DNA of 64,000 nt from Caulobacter endophyticus (GCF_029543245.1 NZ_JARQWV010000001.1:310001-374000), one strand, 5' to 3'; shown: positions 35,220 to 44,271, numbered from the stretch's first letter. The notes: a model not told the origin generated them from the letters alone. Made by a program: numbers and translations.

Positions 35220-35396
35220 ATGCGGACGATCGAGGTCAACCAGACCGAGGCCGGTTGGGAAGTCACCTGCGACCATCAGGTGGTGTTCACCGATTCCCTC
35301 GAGCAGAGGTCCTTCCAGGCCGCGCTCGACTACGGCAGCCGTCTGTTCGACGAAGGCGTGCGCGCCGAGATCGTCCTGCACCGCCTGGAAGCCTGA
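35220..35396 (+). CDS. Small protein of unknown function (58 residues)
   Basis: The ATG at 35220 is preceded by AGGAG ten bases upstream and opens a 58-codon frame: MRTIEVNQTEAGWEVTCDHQ, then a helix (SFQAALDYGSRLFDEGVRAE) and IVLHRLEA. The strand-strand-helix-strand order resembles DUF2188-like small proteins but the match is loose. Codon use fits the neighbours. It lies 235 bases before metA on the same strand. Confidence 0.65.
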   Translation: MRTIEVNQTEAGWEVTCDHQVVFTDSLEQRSFQAALDYGSRLFDEGVRAEIVLHRLEA

Positions 35397-35482
35397 ACCG
35401 CCCGTCTCCGTCTATCTCTCTCCGAACTGCGAGCGCGACGTCGCGTCCCCTTGCGATCGGCAAGCGGCGCAGCTAAAGCCCG

Positions 35483-35600
35483 TCCTGCATCAAGAGTTGG
35501 GCTCGCCCAACGCCAACCTGCTTCCCGAGCAAGGTGGCGCCCCGTCGGGGGGATGCGGCCGCGACGGCAACGAAACGGGTGATCCCTGAACGCCGTCACG
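35483..35600 (+). promoter_or_regulatory. Probable SAM riboswitch (SAM-I/SAM-IV clan) in the metA leader
   Basis: A closing helix CTGCATC (35485-35491) / GATGCGG (35552-35558) surrounds three hairpins: GTTGGGC-TCG-GCCCAAC-like, GCCAACCTGCT...AGCAAGGTGGC and CCCCG-T-CGGGG. The ATCAAGAG joining P1 to P2, and the CCAACC...CAAGGTG(G)C pair flanking the third helix, are the conserved features of SAM-I-type aptamers. A later stem GACGGC (35563-35568) / GCCGTC (35592-35597) could be the expression platform. Placement before a methionine-synthesis gene fits. It is not the SAM-II fold often seen before metA in other alphaproteobacteria. Confidence 0.65.
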
Positions 35601-35631
35601 TGTCCTGGTTTCTGACGGACGGACGCTGAGC

Positions 35632-36549
35632 ATGCCCATCAAGATTCCCGACAACCTGCCGGCCCGCGCCTCGCTGGAAGCCGAAGGCCTGTCGCTGATG
35701 GCCGACACCGAAGCCGCCCGCCAGGACATCCGGCCGCTGCGCATCGGCCTGCTGAACCTGATGCCCGACAAGCCCACCACCGAGCGGCAGTTCGCCCGCC
35801 TGCTGGGGGCCAGCCCGCTGCAGATCGAGCTGTCGCTGATCCAGTTGTCCAGCCACTCGCCCAAGACCACCCCGGCCGAGCACATGCTCGCCTTCTACCG
35901 CCCCTGGGAAGAGGTGCGCCGTCAGCGCTTCGACGGGCTGATCGTCACCGGCGCGCCCGTCGAGACCCTGCCCTTCGAGGAGGTCGGCTACTGGGACGAG
36001 CTGTCTCGCATCTTCGACTGGAGCGAAACCCACGTACATGCGGGCTTGGCGGTCTGCTGGGGCGCCCAGGCCGGTGTGCGGCACTTCCACGGCGTGCCCA
36101 AGCACGTGCTGGCCGACAAGCGCTCGGGCGTGTTCGCCCACGCCAACATGGCGCCGGCCTCGCCCTATCTGCGCGGCCTAGCCGACGAGATCGACATTCC
36201 GGTGTCGCGCTGGACCGAGGTGCGCCCCGAGGACCTACCCGCCGACGGCAGCCTGCGGGTGCTGCTCGATTCGGAGGAATCGGGGCTGTGCCTGCTGGAG
36301 GACGCCCGTCGCCGCTGGCTCTACATGTTCAATCACCCCGAGTACGAGACCGGCACCCTGGCGGCGGAATACGCCCGCGACCGGCTGGTCGATCCGTCGA
36401 CGCCGCCGCCCGCGCACTACTTCCCCGGCGACGACCCGTCGCGCGCGCCGCGCAACCGCTGGCGCAGCCACGCCCACCTGCTGATCGGCAACTGGCTGAA
36501 TGAGGTCTACCAGACCACCCCGTTCGAACTGGAAGCGATCGGGGCTTAG
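35632..36549 (+). CDS. metA: Homoserine O-acetyltransferase, MetA family
   Basis: A 305-residue enzyme that acylates homoserine as the first committed step of methionine synthesis. The nucleophile is Cys142 (GLAVCWGAQAG), with His in YMFNHPEYE and a following Glu. Residue 111 is Glu (TGAPVETLPFEE): work on this family shows Glu111 gives acetyl-CoA use and Gly111 succinyl-CoA use, so this enzyme should be an acetyltransferase although many annotations would say succinyltransferase. It follows a probable SAM riboswitch, giving feedback control. It is convergent with nnr. Confidence 0.92.
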   Translation: MPIKIPDNLPARASLEAEGLSLMADTEAARQDIRPLRIGLLNLMPDKPTTERQFARLLGASPLQIELSLIQLSSHSPKTTPAEHMLAFYRPWEEVRRQRFDGLIVTGAPVETLPFEEVGYWDELSRIFDWSETHVHAGLAVCWGAQAGVRHFHGVPKHVLADKRSGVFAHANMAPASPYLRGLADEIDIPVSRWTEVRPEDLPADGSLRVLLDSEESGLCLLEDARRRWLYMFNHPEYETGTLAAEYARDRLVDPSTPPPAHYFPGDDPSRAPRNRWRSHAHLLIGNWLNEVYQTTPFELEAIGA

Positions 36550-36554
36550 ACCAA

Positions 36555-36584
36555 GAAAAACCTCTCCTTATGCGAGAGGTTTCT
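36555..36584 (-). terminator. Bidirectional terminator between metA and nnr
   Basis: Stem AAACCTCTC / GAGAGGTTT with a 7-base loop, followed on the minus strand by TTTTTCTT. The nnr stop codon lies in the loop, so the last codons of nnr form one arm. It lies five bases past metA. Confidence 0.8.
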
Positions 36585-38052
36585 GGCGAGCCTCCCATAA
36601 TCTCTTGAGCACGGTCGGCGCCAGCCCCGGCAGATCCTCGGCGATCAGCCCAGGGCCGTGCATCGTCGCGCACTCGGCATGGATCCAGGCGCCCGCGCAG
36701 GCGGCGTCGAAACTGTCCATTCCCTGCGCCGCCAGGCCCGCGATGAAGCCCGCCAGCACATCGCCCGAGCCCGCGGTGGCCAGCCAGGGCGAGCCGTTGA
36801 GATTGACCGCCGTGCGGCCGTCCGGCGCGGCGATCACCGTATCGGGGCCCTTCAGCAGCACGATCGCCCCAGCCCGGCGCGCAGCCTCGCGAGCGGCGGC
36901 GAAGCGTTCGGGCGAGGCTTTCAGCAGCCCCGGGAACAGCCGCTCGAACTCGCCGGCGTGCGGGGTCAGCACGTCGTCGCGGTCGAGGCGGGCGAAGAGT
37001 TCGTCCGGGGCATGGGCGAAGCTGGTCAGGGCGTCGGCGTCGACCACCAGGGCCGCCCCTGTGCCGGCCAGAGCGGTCAGGTTGCGCGCCGTCGCCTCGC
37101 CCACCCCGGCGGCCGGGCCGATTACGGCTGCGGCGGCGCGATCAGCCAGTCCGACCAAATCCGCGTCGGTCTCGAAGGGCGCGAGCATGACGGCCTCGAG
37201 ATGGGCCGCGTTGACCGCCAGGGCGCCCGGCGGCGACAGCAGCGTCACGACGCCGGCCCCGATCCGCAGGCCCGCCCGGGCCGACAGCCGCGCGGCGCCC
37301 GTGCTCCAGGCCTCGCCGCTGACCACCACCAGGCGGCCCCGTGCATGCTTGTGGGCGTCGTTCGAAGGCCACGGAAACCGGACGCCCCACAGGCCAGGAT
37401 CGTTTTCGACCAGATCGCCCGCGCCAGTCTCGGAAAGGCCGATGTCGACGACCTCGACCTCGCCGCAGGCCGCCCGCCCCTGCGCCAGCACGTGAGCCGG
37501 CTTGCTGCGATGGAAGGTGACGGTGAGCGCAGCCGTGAACGCCGCGCCGCCGAGCGACACGCCCGTGTCGCCATGGATCCCGCTGGGCGTGTCGATGGCG
37601 ATGATGCGGGATGAAAGACCCCGCGCCGCCCGCGCCAGTTCGTCGACCTCGCCCTCCAGCGGACGCGACAGTCCGGCGCCGAACAGGGCGTCGACATAGA
37701 GCTCGCCCGGCGAGACGGCCGGGTTCAGCGGATGGACCTCGCCGCGCCAGCGATCGGCCGCCCAGCCGCACGAAGGCGAGGCCGGCGGCGCCAGCGCCTC
37801 GACCCGCACGGGCCAGCCACGACGCTTGAGATGGCTGGCGATGACATAGCCGTCGCCGCCGTTGTCACCCGGGCCGCACCAGATCACCACCGGGCGGCGC
37901 GACCAGCGCGCGCGGATCACCTCGGCCGCGCCCTTGCCGGCCCGCTCCATCAGCGTGGTCGCCGGCGTTCCCGCCGCCACCGCCGCCGCGTCGGCCGCCT
38001 TCATCTCCGCGACGGTCATGATCTGGCGGGGCGACATGCGGCTCGGCTCCAT
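36568..38052 (-). CDS. nnr: Bifunctional NAD(P)H-hydrate repair enzyme Nnr
   Basis: A 494-residue two-domain enzyme repairing damaged NAD(P)HX. The N-terminal epimerase domain (about 1-215; WCGPGDNGGDGYVIASHL) is fused to the C-terminal ADP-dependent dehydratase domain (about 230-494; LTPHAGEFERLF, LLKGPDTVIAAPDG, LATAGSGDVLAGFIAGL). The stop of the upstream phosphatase gene shares a base with ATG 38052 (TGATG); ATG 38037 with GGAG upstream is an alternative. Third gene of a chain with the phosphatase and thiolase-like genes. Confidence 0.93.
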   Translation of the reverse strand: MEPSRMSPRQIMTVAEMKAADAAAVAAGTPATTLMERAGKGAAEVIRARWSRRPVVIWCGPGDNGGDGYVIASHLKRRGWPVRVEALAPPASPSCGWAADRWRGEVHPLNPAVSPGELYVDALFGAGLSRPLEGEVDELARAARGLSSRIIAIDTPSGIHGDTGVSLGGAAFTAALTVTFHRSKPAHVLAQGRAACGEVEVVDIGLSETGAGDLVENDPGLWGVRFPWPSNDAHKHARGRLVVVSGEAWSTGAARLSARAGLRIGAGVVTLLSPPGALAVNAAHLEAVMLAPFETDADLVGLADRAAAAVIGPAAGVGEATARNLTALAGTGAALVVDADALTSFAHAPDELFARLDRDDVLTPHAGEFERLFPGLLKASPERFAAAREAARRAGAIVLLKGPDTVIAAPDGRTAVNLNGSPWLATAGSGDVLAGFIAGLAAQGMDSFDAACAGAWIHAECATMHGPGLIAEDLPGLAPTVLKRLWEARQKPLA

Positions 38053-38621
38053 CAAAGAACGCCGGTGGAGGCTTCCTTGCCCTTCTCGACCAGCCGCAGG
38101 CGATTGTCGACGACTTCGAAGACGGTGACGCTGGTGTGGTCGGGCCGGAACGCCATGACCGCACGCGCGCCCTGCGCCGCCGCCACAGCGGCGTTCAGCG
38201 CCACGAAATGGCTGAAGACGGCGCATCCCTCGTATCGCGCCAGAGCGCCAGCCACTTCCGCCGTCCAGGCCAGGTAGTCGCGATCGCCCTCGATATCGGC
38301 CCAATCCCCGGCGAAGGCCTGCTTCAACCAGGCGGGACGATCTTCGGGCGCCAGAGCCGCGGGCGTCGGGATCTCGCCGACGGCCGGCTCGATCTCGACC
38401 GGAACGCCCAGGAGCACAGCCAGCGGCGCGGCGGTCTCTCGACAGCGGCGCAGGGGCGAAGAGATCACCCGGGCCGGGCGCTCGCCCGCCGGCAGATGCG
38501 CCAGTACGGCGGCGACCGCCCTCGCCTGCTCCCGCCCTGTCTCGTCGAGCCCCGGATCGTCGTCGTGACCGCCCCAGGTCGCCGCCGGCTTGCCGTGGCG
38601 AATGACGTGGACGCGCCCCAT
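38052..38621 (-). CDS. Histidine phosphatase family protein (phosphoglycerate mutase-like)
   Basis: A 189-residue member of the histidine phosphatase superfamily. The catalytic RHG motif is at the N-terminus (VHVIRHGKPA), followed by DETGREQARAVAAVL, SSPLRRCRETA and the second His in VFSHFVALNAA. The substrate is unknown; members include mutases and small-molecule phosphatases. Its start overlaps the stop of the thiolase-like gene and its stop overlaps the nnr start, both as TGATG. Confidence 0.88.
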   Translation of the reverse strand: MGRVHVIRHGKPAATWGGHDDDPGLDETGREQARAVAAVLAHLPAGERPARVISSPLRRCRETAAPLAVLLGVPVEIEPAVGEIPTPAALAPEDRPAWLKQAFAGDWADIEGDRDYLAWTAEVAGALARYEGCAVFSHFVALNAAVAAAQGARAVMAFRPDHTSVTVFEVVDNRLRLVEKGKEASTGVL

Positions 38622-40165
38622 CAGGCCGGGTCCGGCGTGAAGAGGTTGCGCACGCCGTCGGGATGAGGCCCCACCACGCCGGCGCGTCCGACGCCCTCGC
38701 GGACCTCCAGGTCGGCCAGGGTCGCCGGATCCTCGGGCGTATTGGCCACGAACCGCGCCCCCTCGGCTGTACGCCCGATGACGATGCCCATCCGTGGCCC
38801 TTGGCGAGCGTGGACGACGGTATAGGTCTCGATCGTCGCCGGGCCTTGCGGCGCCTCGGCGATCGGCGGATGCGGCAGGGCGTCGATCTCGGCCTGGATC
38901 ACCGCCGGATCCTCGCGCCGCCACTCGCCCTCGACCGGCCGCGTGGAATAGACGCCGACCGACTGCTTGGTCAGGAACCAGCCGTTGGCGGTCGACAGGC
39001 CGTAGGCGCCGGGCCGCGCCCGCAGGCGCTCGACCAGGCGCGCGACGGCGTGAAGGCTGTAGTTGTTTCCCGGCCCGCCGAAATACGGCAGGCCGCCGGT
39101 GACGGTCAGACCGCGCGGATCGTCCAGCGCCAGGCCCAGCTCCTCGGCCGCCACCTGAACCGCCGACGGGAAGCACGAATAGAGGTCGATCAGGTCGAGG
39201 TCGGACAGCGCGATCCCAGCCATGTCCAGGGCGCGCCTGCCGGTCAGGCGGATGGCCGGGCTGGAGTGGAAATCCTGGCGCTGCAGCGGGTACCAGAGGT
39301 CGGCGGCGTCGGCGCAGCCGTGCAGGAACACCCAGCGGTCCTGCGGAACGCCCAGCTCACGCGCCATGCCGACGCTGGCGACCAGGACTGCGGCAGACTG
39401 ATCCACCTCCATGATGGCGTTGAGGTACTTGGGATAGGGATAGCCGACCATGCGATTGCGCTCGGTCACGGTCACGAGCTCCTCGGCCGAGCGCTCGACC
39501 GGGAACCACGCCTCGGGATCGGCGGCGGCGACCCTGGTGAACGGCGAGAACAGTGCGCCCAGCCTAGCCTGATGGTCGGCGAGGCTGCGGCCGTCGCGGG
39601 CCCGCAGGGCGTTCTCGAACAGCGGGTAGGTATTGACCGGATAGCCCAGGCCGTGGGCGGCCTCCTGCTTCGTCACGCCGGGCCGCGGATCGCCGATGCG
39701 GGCAGGCTTGCTGTCGATGTCGTCGGCCCAGCCGTCGAAGCCCAGACCGTTCTTCATCCGCTTCATCAGCGAGCCCAGGAACTCCGCGCCCGTGACCAGC
39801 CCGAGCCGCGACTCGCCGCGGGCGATACGCTCGGCCAGGACGTTGATCGCCTGCTGAGGACTGTTCCCCCCGGTCTCGGTATAGACCGACCAGTCGGGAC
39901 GGGCCTCCAGCGCCCGCGCCAGGCTGGCCGGCGGATCCGACAGGCGGGGAAGCGGCAGTTTCGAAAGACCGCCCGGGGCATCGATGCTGAACGCTACGAC
40001 CGCAAGAGCGTCCAAACGCGCAAGAACCGTCCCCTCCAGCCCCGCGTCGGCGACAGCCCGTTTCGCCGCAATCTTCAGCAATTCCAGCGGCGAGGGTGAA
40101 TTTTCAGCGGGACCTCGAAACGTGAACTGGCCCACGCCGATCAAAACCGGCGTCTCGTCACGCAT
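38621..40165 (-). CDS. Thiolase-like acetyl-CoA acetyltransferase family protein
   Basis: A 514-residue thiolase-fold protein. It begins MRDETPVLIGVGQFTFRGP, carries the thiolase middle (LIDLYSCFPSAVQVAAEELGL) and the C-terminal TGGLPYFGGPGNNYSLHAVA with His, and ends in an OB-like extension (TYTVVHARQGPRMGIVIGR). This layout is that of SCP-x/acetyl-CoA acetyltransferase-like proteins rather than biosynthetic thiolases, and its reaction is not known. ATG 40165 has GGGGGTG upstream; ATG 40177 has none. First gene of the thiolase-phosphatase-nnr chain. Confidence 0.82.
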   Translation of the reverse strand: MRDETPVLIGVGQFTFRGPAENSPSPLELLKIAAKRAVADAGLEGTVLARLDALAVVAFSIDAPGGLSKLPLPRLSDPPASLARALEARPDWSVYTETGGNSPQQAINVLAERIARGESRLGLVTGAEFLGSLMKRMKNGLGFDGWADDIDSKPARIGDPRPGVTKQEAAHGLGYPVNTYPLFENALRARDGRSLADHQARLGALFSPFTRVAAADPEAWFPVERSAEELVTVTERNRMVGYPYPKYLNAIMEVDQSAAVLVASVGMARELGVPQDRWVFLHGCADAADLWYPLQRQDFHSSPAIRLTGRRALDMAGIALSDLDLIDLYSCFPSAVQVAAEELGLALDDPRGLTVTGGLPYFGGPGNNYSLHAVARLVERLRARPGAYGLSTANGWFLTKQSVGVYSTRPVEGEWRREDPAVIQAEIDALPHPPIAEAPQGPATIETYTVVHARQGPRMGIVIGRTAEGARFVANTPEDPATLADLEVREGVGRAGVVGPHPDGVRNLFTPDPA

Positions 40166-40284
40166 GTTCACCCCCATTCAAACGATCGTTTTCGCAATCC
40201 TAGGCAGGTATCGAGGCGCGACAAGGCCGTTTCCGGCCACAATTCCGAAATGCATGCTTTTCAATCAAACGTCGCTCAAGATTT

Positions 40285-40304
40285 GCTCATATGCCTGAAT
40301 GAGC
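40285..40304. promoter_or_regulatory. Dyad in the glnB control region
   Basis: GCTCAT and ATGAGC are separated by 8 bases, 108 bases before the glnB start, in the gap shared with the divergent thiolase-like gene. It resembles a dimeric regulator site. I could not find a convincing sigma-54 -24/-12 pair downstream of it. Confidence 0.35.
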
Positions 40305-40342
40305 GACCGAACCGCGACAATCGCTGGAACCTCGGCTTGTGA

Positions 40343-40750
<408 letters not shown>

Positions 40751-40796
40751 CCCACGGCCTCCCTCCTTACGACTTTCTCGCTCAAAGGGGATATCA

Positions 40797-42206
40797 ATGA
40801 GCACCGCCAAGGAAATCCTGGACCTGATCAAGGAAAAGGACGTGAAGTACGTCGACGTCCGCTTCACGGACGTTCGCGGCAAGCTGCAGCACGTCACCTT
40901 CGACATCGACCTGGTCGACGACGAGTTCCTGAACGACGGCACCATGTTCGACGGCTCGTCGATCGCCGGCTGGAAGGCCATCAACGAGTCGGACATGAAG
41001 CTGCGTCCGGACCTGACCTCGGCCATCATCGACCCGTTCTACCAGCAGACCACCCTGGCGCTGTTCTGCGACGTCGTGAACCCGGACGACGGCACCCCCT
41101 ACAACCGTGACCCGCGCTCGATCGCCAAGGCCGCGCTGAACTACGTGAAGTCGGCGGGCGTGGGCGACACCGTCTACTTCGGCCCGGAAGCCGAATTCTT
41201 CATCTTCGACGACGTGCGCTGGTCGACCGCTCCGCACGACACCGGCTACTCGTACGACTCGACCGAACTGCCGGTGAACTCGTCCAAGGCCTATCCGGAA
41301 GGCAACATGGGCCACCGCCCGGGCCCCAAGGGCGGCTACTTCCCGGTGAACCCGGTCGACTCGGCCCAGGACCTGCGCGGCGAAATGCTGGCCGTCATGG
41401 GCGAGCTCGGCATGAAGCCGGAAAAGCACCACCACGAAGTGGCGCCGGCCCAGCACGAACTCGGCCTGAAGTTCGACACCATGGTCACCATGGCCGACCG
41501 CATGCAGCTCTATAAGTACGTGATCCACAACGTGGCCCACGCTTATGGCAAGACCGCCACCTTCATGGCCAAGCCGATGTTCGGCGACAACGGCTCGGGC
41601 ATGCACGTGCACCAGTCGATCTGGCAGGACGGCAAGCCGCTGTTCGCCGGCGACAAGTACGCCGGCCTGAGCCAAGAATGCCTGTGGTACATCGGCGGCA
41701 TCATCAAGCACGCCAAGGCCATCAACGCCTTCTCGAACTCGACCACCAACAGCTACAAGCGTCTGGTGCCCGGCTATGAAGCCCCGGTGAAGCTGGCCTA
41801 CAGCTCGCGCAACCGCTCGGCCTCGATCCGCATCCCGCACGTCGACAGCCCGAAGGCCAAGCGCATCGAAGCCCGCTTCCCGGACCCGATGGGCAACCCC
41901 TACCTGACCTTCGTCGCCCTGCTGATGGCCGGCCTGGACGGCATCATCAACAAGATCGACCCGGGCGCGGCCGCCGACAAGAACCTCTACGACCTGCCGC
42001 CCCGCGAGCAGAAGAAGATCCCGGAAGTCTGCGGCTCGCTGCGTGAAGCCCTGGAAAGCCTGGACAAGGACCGCGCCTTCCTGAAGGCCGGCGGCGTCAT
42101 GGACGACGACTTCATCGACAGCTACATCGAGCTGAAGATGGAAGAAGTGATGCGTCTGCAACTGCACCCGCACCCCGTCGAATTCGAGATGTACTACAAG
42201 TGCTAA
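40797..42206 (+). CDS. glnA: Glutamine synthetase type I (GlnA)
   Basis: A 469-residue dodecameric enzyme forming glutamine from glutamate, ammonia and ATP. Motifs include [29 protein letters not shown], the ATP site [16 protein letters not shown] and [10 protein letters not shown]. The adenylylation Tyr is in DKNLYDLPP near residue 398, so activity is likely controlled by GlnE through GlnB. AAAGGGG precedes ATG 40797. The length matches the GSI-beta type. Confidence 0.97.
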   Translation: MSTAKEILDLIKEKDVKYVDVRFTDVRGKLQHVTFDIDLVDDEFLNDGTMFDGSSIAGWKAINESDMKLRPDLTSAIIDPFYQQTTLALFCDVVNPDDGTPYNRDPRSIAKAALNYVKSAGVGDTVYFGPEAEFFIFDDVRWSTAPHDTGYSYDSTELPVNSSKAYPEGNMGHRPGPKGGYFPVNPVDSAQDLRGEMLAVMGELGMKPEKHHHEVAPAQHELGLKFDTMVTMADRMQLYKYVIHNVAHAYGKTATFMAKPMFGDNGSGMHVHQSIWQDGKPLFAGDKYAGLSQECLWYIGGIIKHAKAINAFSNSTTNSYKRLVPGYEAPVKLAYSSRNRSASIRIPHVDSPKAKRIEARFPDPMGNPYLTFVALLMAGLDGIINKIDPGAAADKNLYDLPPREQKKIPEVCGSLREALESLDKDRAFLKAGGVMDDDFIDSYIELKMEEVMRLQLHPHPVEFEMYYKC

Positions 42207-42233
42207 GCCGAAAGGCCTGAGCACTTTGGGATC

Positions 42234-42265
42234 GGCCCGGGGCGCAAGCTCCGGGCCTTTTCTTT
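42234..42265 (+). terminator. Rho-independent terminator of glnBA
   Basis: A 10-bp stem GGCCCGGGGC / GCTCCGGGCC (one G-T pair) with a 4-base loop, followed by TTTTCTTTT, 28 bases past the glnA stop. Confidence 0.9.
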
Positions 42266-42278
42266 TGGAAGGACGCCG

Positions 42279-42632
42279 ATGATCCGCACAAGCTGCCACT
42301 GCGGCGCCGTGGGCTTCGAGATCGACACCGCGCCGGCGGAAGTGACCGAGTGCAACTGTTCGATCTGCCGTCGCTACGGGGTGCTATGGGCCTACTACCC
42401 GCTGGCCGCCGTGCGCCGCGTCGAGGGCGGACCGGCCGACATCTACGAGTGGGACGACCGCTCGATCGCCTTCCATCGCTGCCGCACCTGCGGCTGCGTC
42501 ACCCACTGGAGCGCCAACGACCCCAGCCGCGACAAGATCGGGATCAACGCCCGGCTGATGGATCTGGACGTGCTGGCGCAGGCCCGAGTGCGCCACCTGG
42601 ATGGAGCGGTGACGGAACAGTATGTGGACTGA
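42279..42632 (+). CDS. GFA (glutathione-dependent formaldehyde-activating) family protein
   Basis: A 117-residue zinc protein of the GFA/CENP-V fold. All metal Cys are visible: CHCGAVGFEI, CNCSICRRYG and CRTCGCVTHW. Despite the family name most members have unproven substrates. The gene begins just after the glnA terminator and may be partly read through from it, though GGAAGG near the ATG suggests its own translation. Confidence 0.88.
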   Translation: MIRTSCHCGAVGFEIDTAPAEVTECNCSICRRYGVLWAYYPLAAVRRVEGGPADIYEWDDRSIAFHRCRTCGCVTHWSANDPSRDKIGINARLMDLDVLAQARVRHLDGAVTEQYVD

Positions 42633-42661
42633 GGAGCGCCTGGCTCCCCAGTCCGGTTGTT

Positions 42662-42693
42662 CAGATCAGGCGTCGGCCAGATCAGGCGTCGGC
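42662..42693. repeat. Tandem 16-bp duplication
   Basis: CAGATCAGGCGTCGGC occurs twice head to tail. The stop codon of the acidic protein on the minus strand lies in the right-hand copy, so the sequence ADA-stop is encoded twice. Confidence 0.8.
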
Positions 42694-43005
42694 TTGAGCA
42701 ATGCCGTCGCGGAACTCATCGGCGGGAACGAACGAAGCGCCCTCTTCGTCCAGCACCCACGCGCCCCTGAAGGCGGCATGGGCCGGGTCGAGATCCTCGT
42801 CGAGCAGATCGCCCTCGTAGAGGCCCACATTGGTGTAGTCGAAATCCAGCGACAGCTGGCTGGCGAGATCGAGCATCTCGTCCGCCATGCGGCGGGCGTA
42901 ACCCAGGGCTTCGCTCTCGTTGGAGAAGTCGTCCGTCAGGGTGTTCACCTCCGCTGAATCGCTGCCTTGGGTCGCGCTGGTGGTGACGATGGTGAAGGCC
43001 GGCAT
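42682..43005 (-). CDS. Acidic protein of unknown function
   Basis: A 107-residue acidic protein (many Asp/Glu, few Lys) with a strand-helix N-terminus (MPAFTIVTTSATQGSDSAEV), a helix YARRMADEMLDLASQLSLDF and an acidic end (LYEGDLLDEDLDPAHAAFRGAW). No signal peptide or known family. It ends within a tandem duplication that repeats its last codons. Divergent promoter space of about 70 bases separates it from rsgA, which is on the same strand upstream. Confidence 0.6.
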   Translation of the reverse strand: MPAFTIVTTSATQGSDSAEVNTLTDDFSNESEALGYARRMADEMLDLASQLSLDFDYTNVGLYEGDLLDEDLDPAHAAFRGAWVLDEEGASFVPADEFRDGIAQADA

Positions 43006-43087
43006 TGGTCATCTCTCGAAGGTGTTGAGCCCCACACCTAATCCCATTCGCCAGGAAGAGCGGCCATATTTTGAAAGATCTTCGACC

Positions 43088-44158
43088 TTAAGCGCCCCCG
43101 CGGGCGTCCTTCCTGGCGGTGCGATAGCTCTTCTGGGCCTTGCCGAGACGGCGACGTTCCGCGTCCTTGAACGCCCGGGCCGCCTTGTCCTCGACCGCGG
43201 CCAGTTCCTGGGCCAGCTTGCGGAAGTGCTCCCAGCGCCTGGGGTCCAGATCGCCGCTCGATATGGCGCCCTGCACCGCGCAGCCCGGCTCGTTGGCGTG
43301 GCTGCAGTCACCGAACTTGCAGGTTTCCGCCAGGCGTTCGATGTCGTCGAACACCTGGTTCACGCCCTCGTCGGCTTCCACCAGCCCCACCTCGCGGACA
43401 CCGGGCGTGTCGATGATCAGTCCGCCGCCGGGCAGCAGCGCCAGCTCGCGGTGGCTGGTCGTATGGCGGCCTCGGTCATCGGCCTCGCGGATGGCCTGGG
43501 TAGCCATGCGTTGTTCGCCCAGGAGCGTATTGACCAGGGTGGATTTGCCAACGCCGGACGAGCCGAGCAGGACGCAGGTCTCGCCCGGCGCCAGGTGGGC
43601 CAGCAGGGCGTCCAGGCCCCGCCCCTCGCGCGCCGACACGATGACGACGGGGCAACCGCCGGCCAGGGCCTCGACCTCGGCGGCGAGAGACGCCGCCTCG
43701 GCGCAGACGTCCGACTTGGTCAGCACGACCACGGGGCGGGCGCCGCTCTGCCAGGCAGCCGCCAGATAGCGCTCGATACGGCGCGGATTGAGGTCGCCGT
43801 TCATCGAGGTGACGATGAACGCCAGGTCGACATTGGCGGCGACCACCTGCGGGGTCTGCACGCTGTCGGCGGCCCGGCGAACCAGGGCTGTGCGGCGTGG
43901 CAGCACGGCCTGGATGGTTCCGGTGCGTTCGGCCAAGTTGATCGACAGCGCCACCCAGTCGCCGACCGCCGGATGGCCGGCCTCCTGGGCTTCGTGACGC
44001 AGGCGCCCGGAAAGCTTGGCCCGCACCTCGCCATTGGCGGTGATCACCAGATAGCCGTTCCGCTGCTGGACGGCGACGCGACCCGCCGCATGACCCGCGC
44101 GCTCATGAGGCTTGAAAGCCTCCGCCAGCAGATCAGACCATCCGTATTGCTCGATCAA
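43088..44158 (-). CDS. rsgA: Ribosome small-subunit maturation GTPase RsgA
   Basis: A 356-residue circularly permuted GTPase that acts late in 30S assembly. It has an N-terminal OB-fold (about 1-105), then the GTPase motifs in permuted order (G4 VLTKSD, G1 LLGSSGVGKSTLVN, G3 IDTPGVRE), and a C-terminal zinc knuckle CKFGDCSHANEPGC. The end is basic (RRLGKAQKSYRTARKDARGG). The start is TTG 44158 with GGAAG six bases upstream; no in-frame ATG is better placed. Confidence 0.93.
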   Translation of the reverse strand: MIEQYGWSDLLAEAFKPHERAGHAAGRVAVQQRNGYLVITANGEVRAKLSGRLRHEAQEAGHPAVGDWVALSINLAERTGTIQAVLPRRTALVRRAADSVQTPQVVAANVDLAFIVTSMNGDLNPRRIERYLAAAWQSGARPVVVLTKSDVCAEAASLAAEVEALAGGCPVVIVSAREGRGLDALLAHLAPGETCVLLGSSGVGKSTLVNTLLGEQRMATQAIREADDRGRHTTSHRELALLPGGGLIIDTPGVREVGLVEADEGVNQVFDDIERLAETCKFGDCSHANEPGCAVQGAISSGDLDPRRWEHFRKLAQELAAVEDKAARAFKDAERRRLGKAQKSYRTARKDARGGA

Positions 44159-44271
44159 GTTGGGCTTCCATGCGCCGACGTATGCATCGCCGCTCCGCCT
44201 AGCAGCAAAACGACACGCGCCGAAAGACCGATCGCGACAGGTCCGAGAGTACGGCCGTTTCTGCTGGCGGC

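Noticed and set aside
35400..35640. Cobalamin or TPP riboswitch in the metA leader
   Set aside because: Conserved blocks of those classes are missing; the junction pattern fits the SAM-I clan better.
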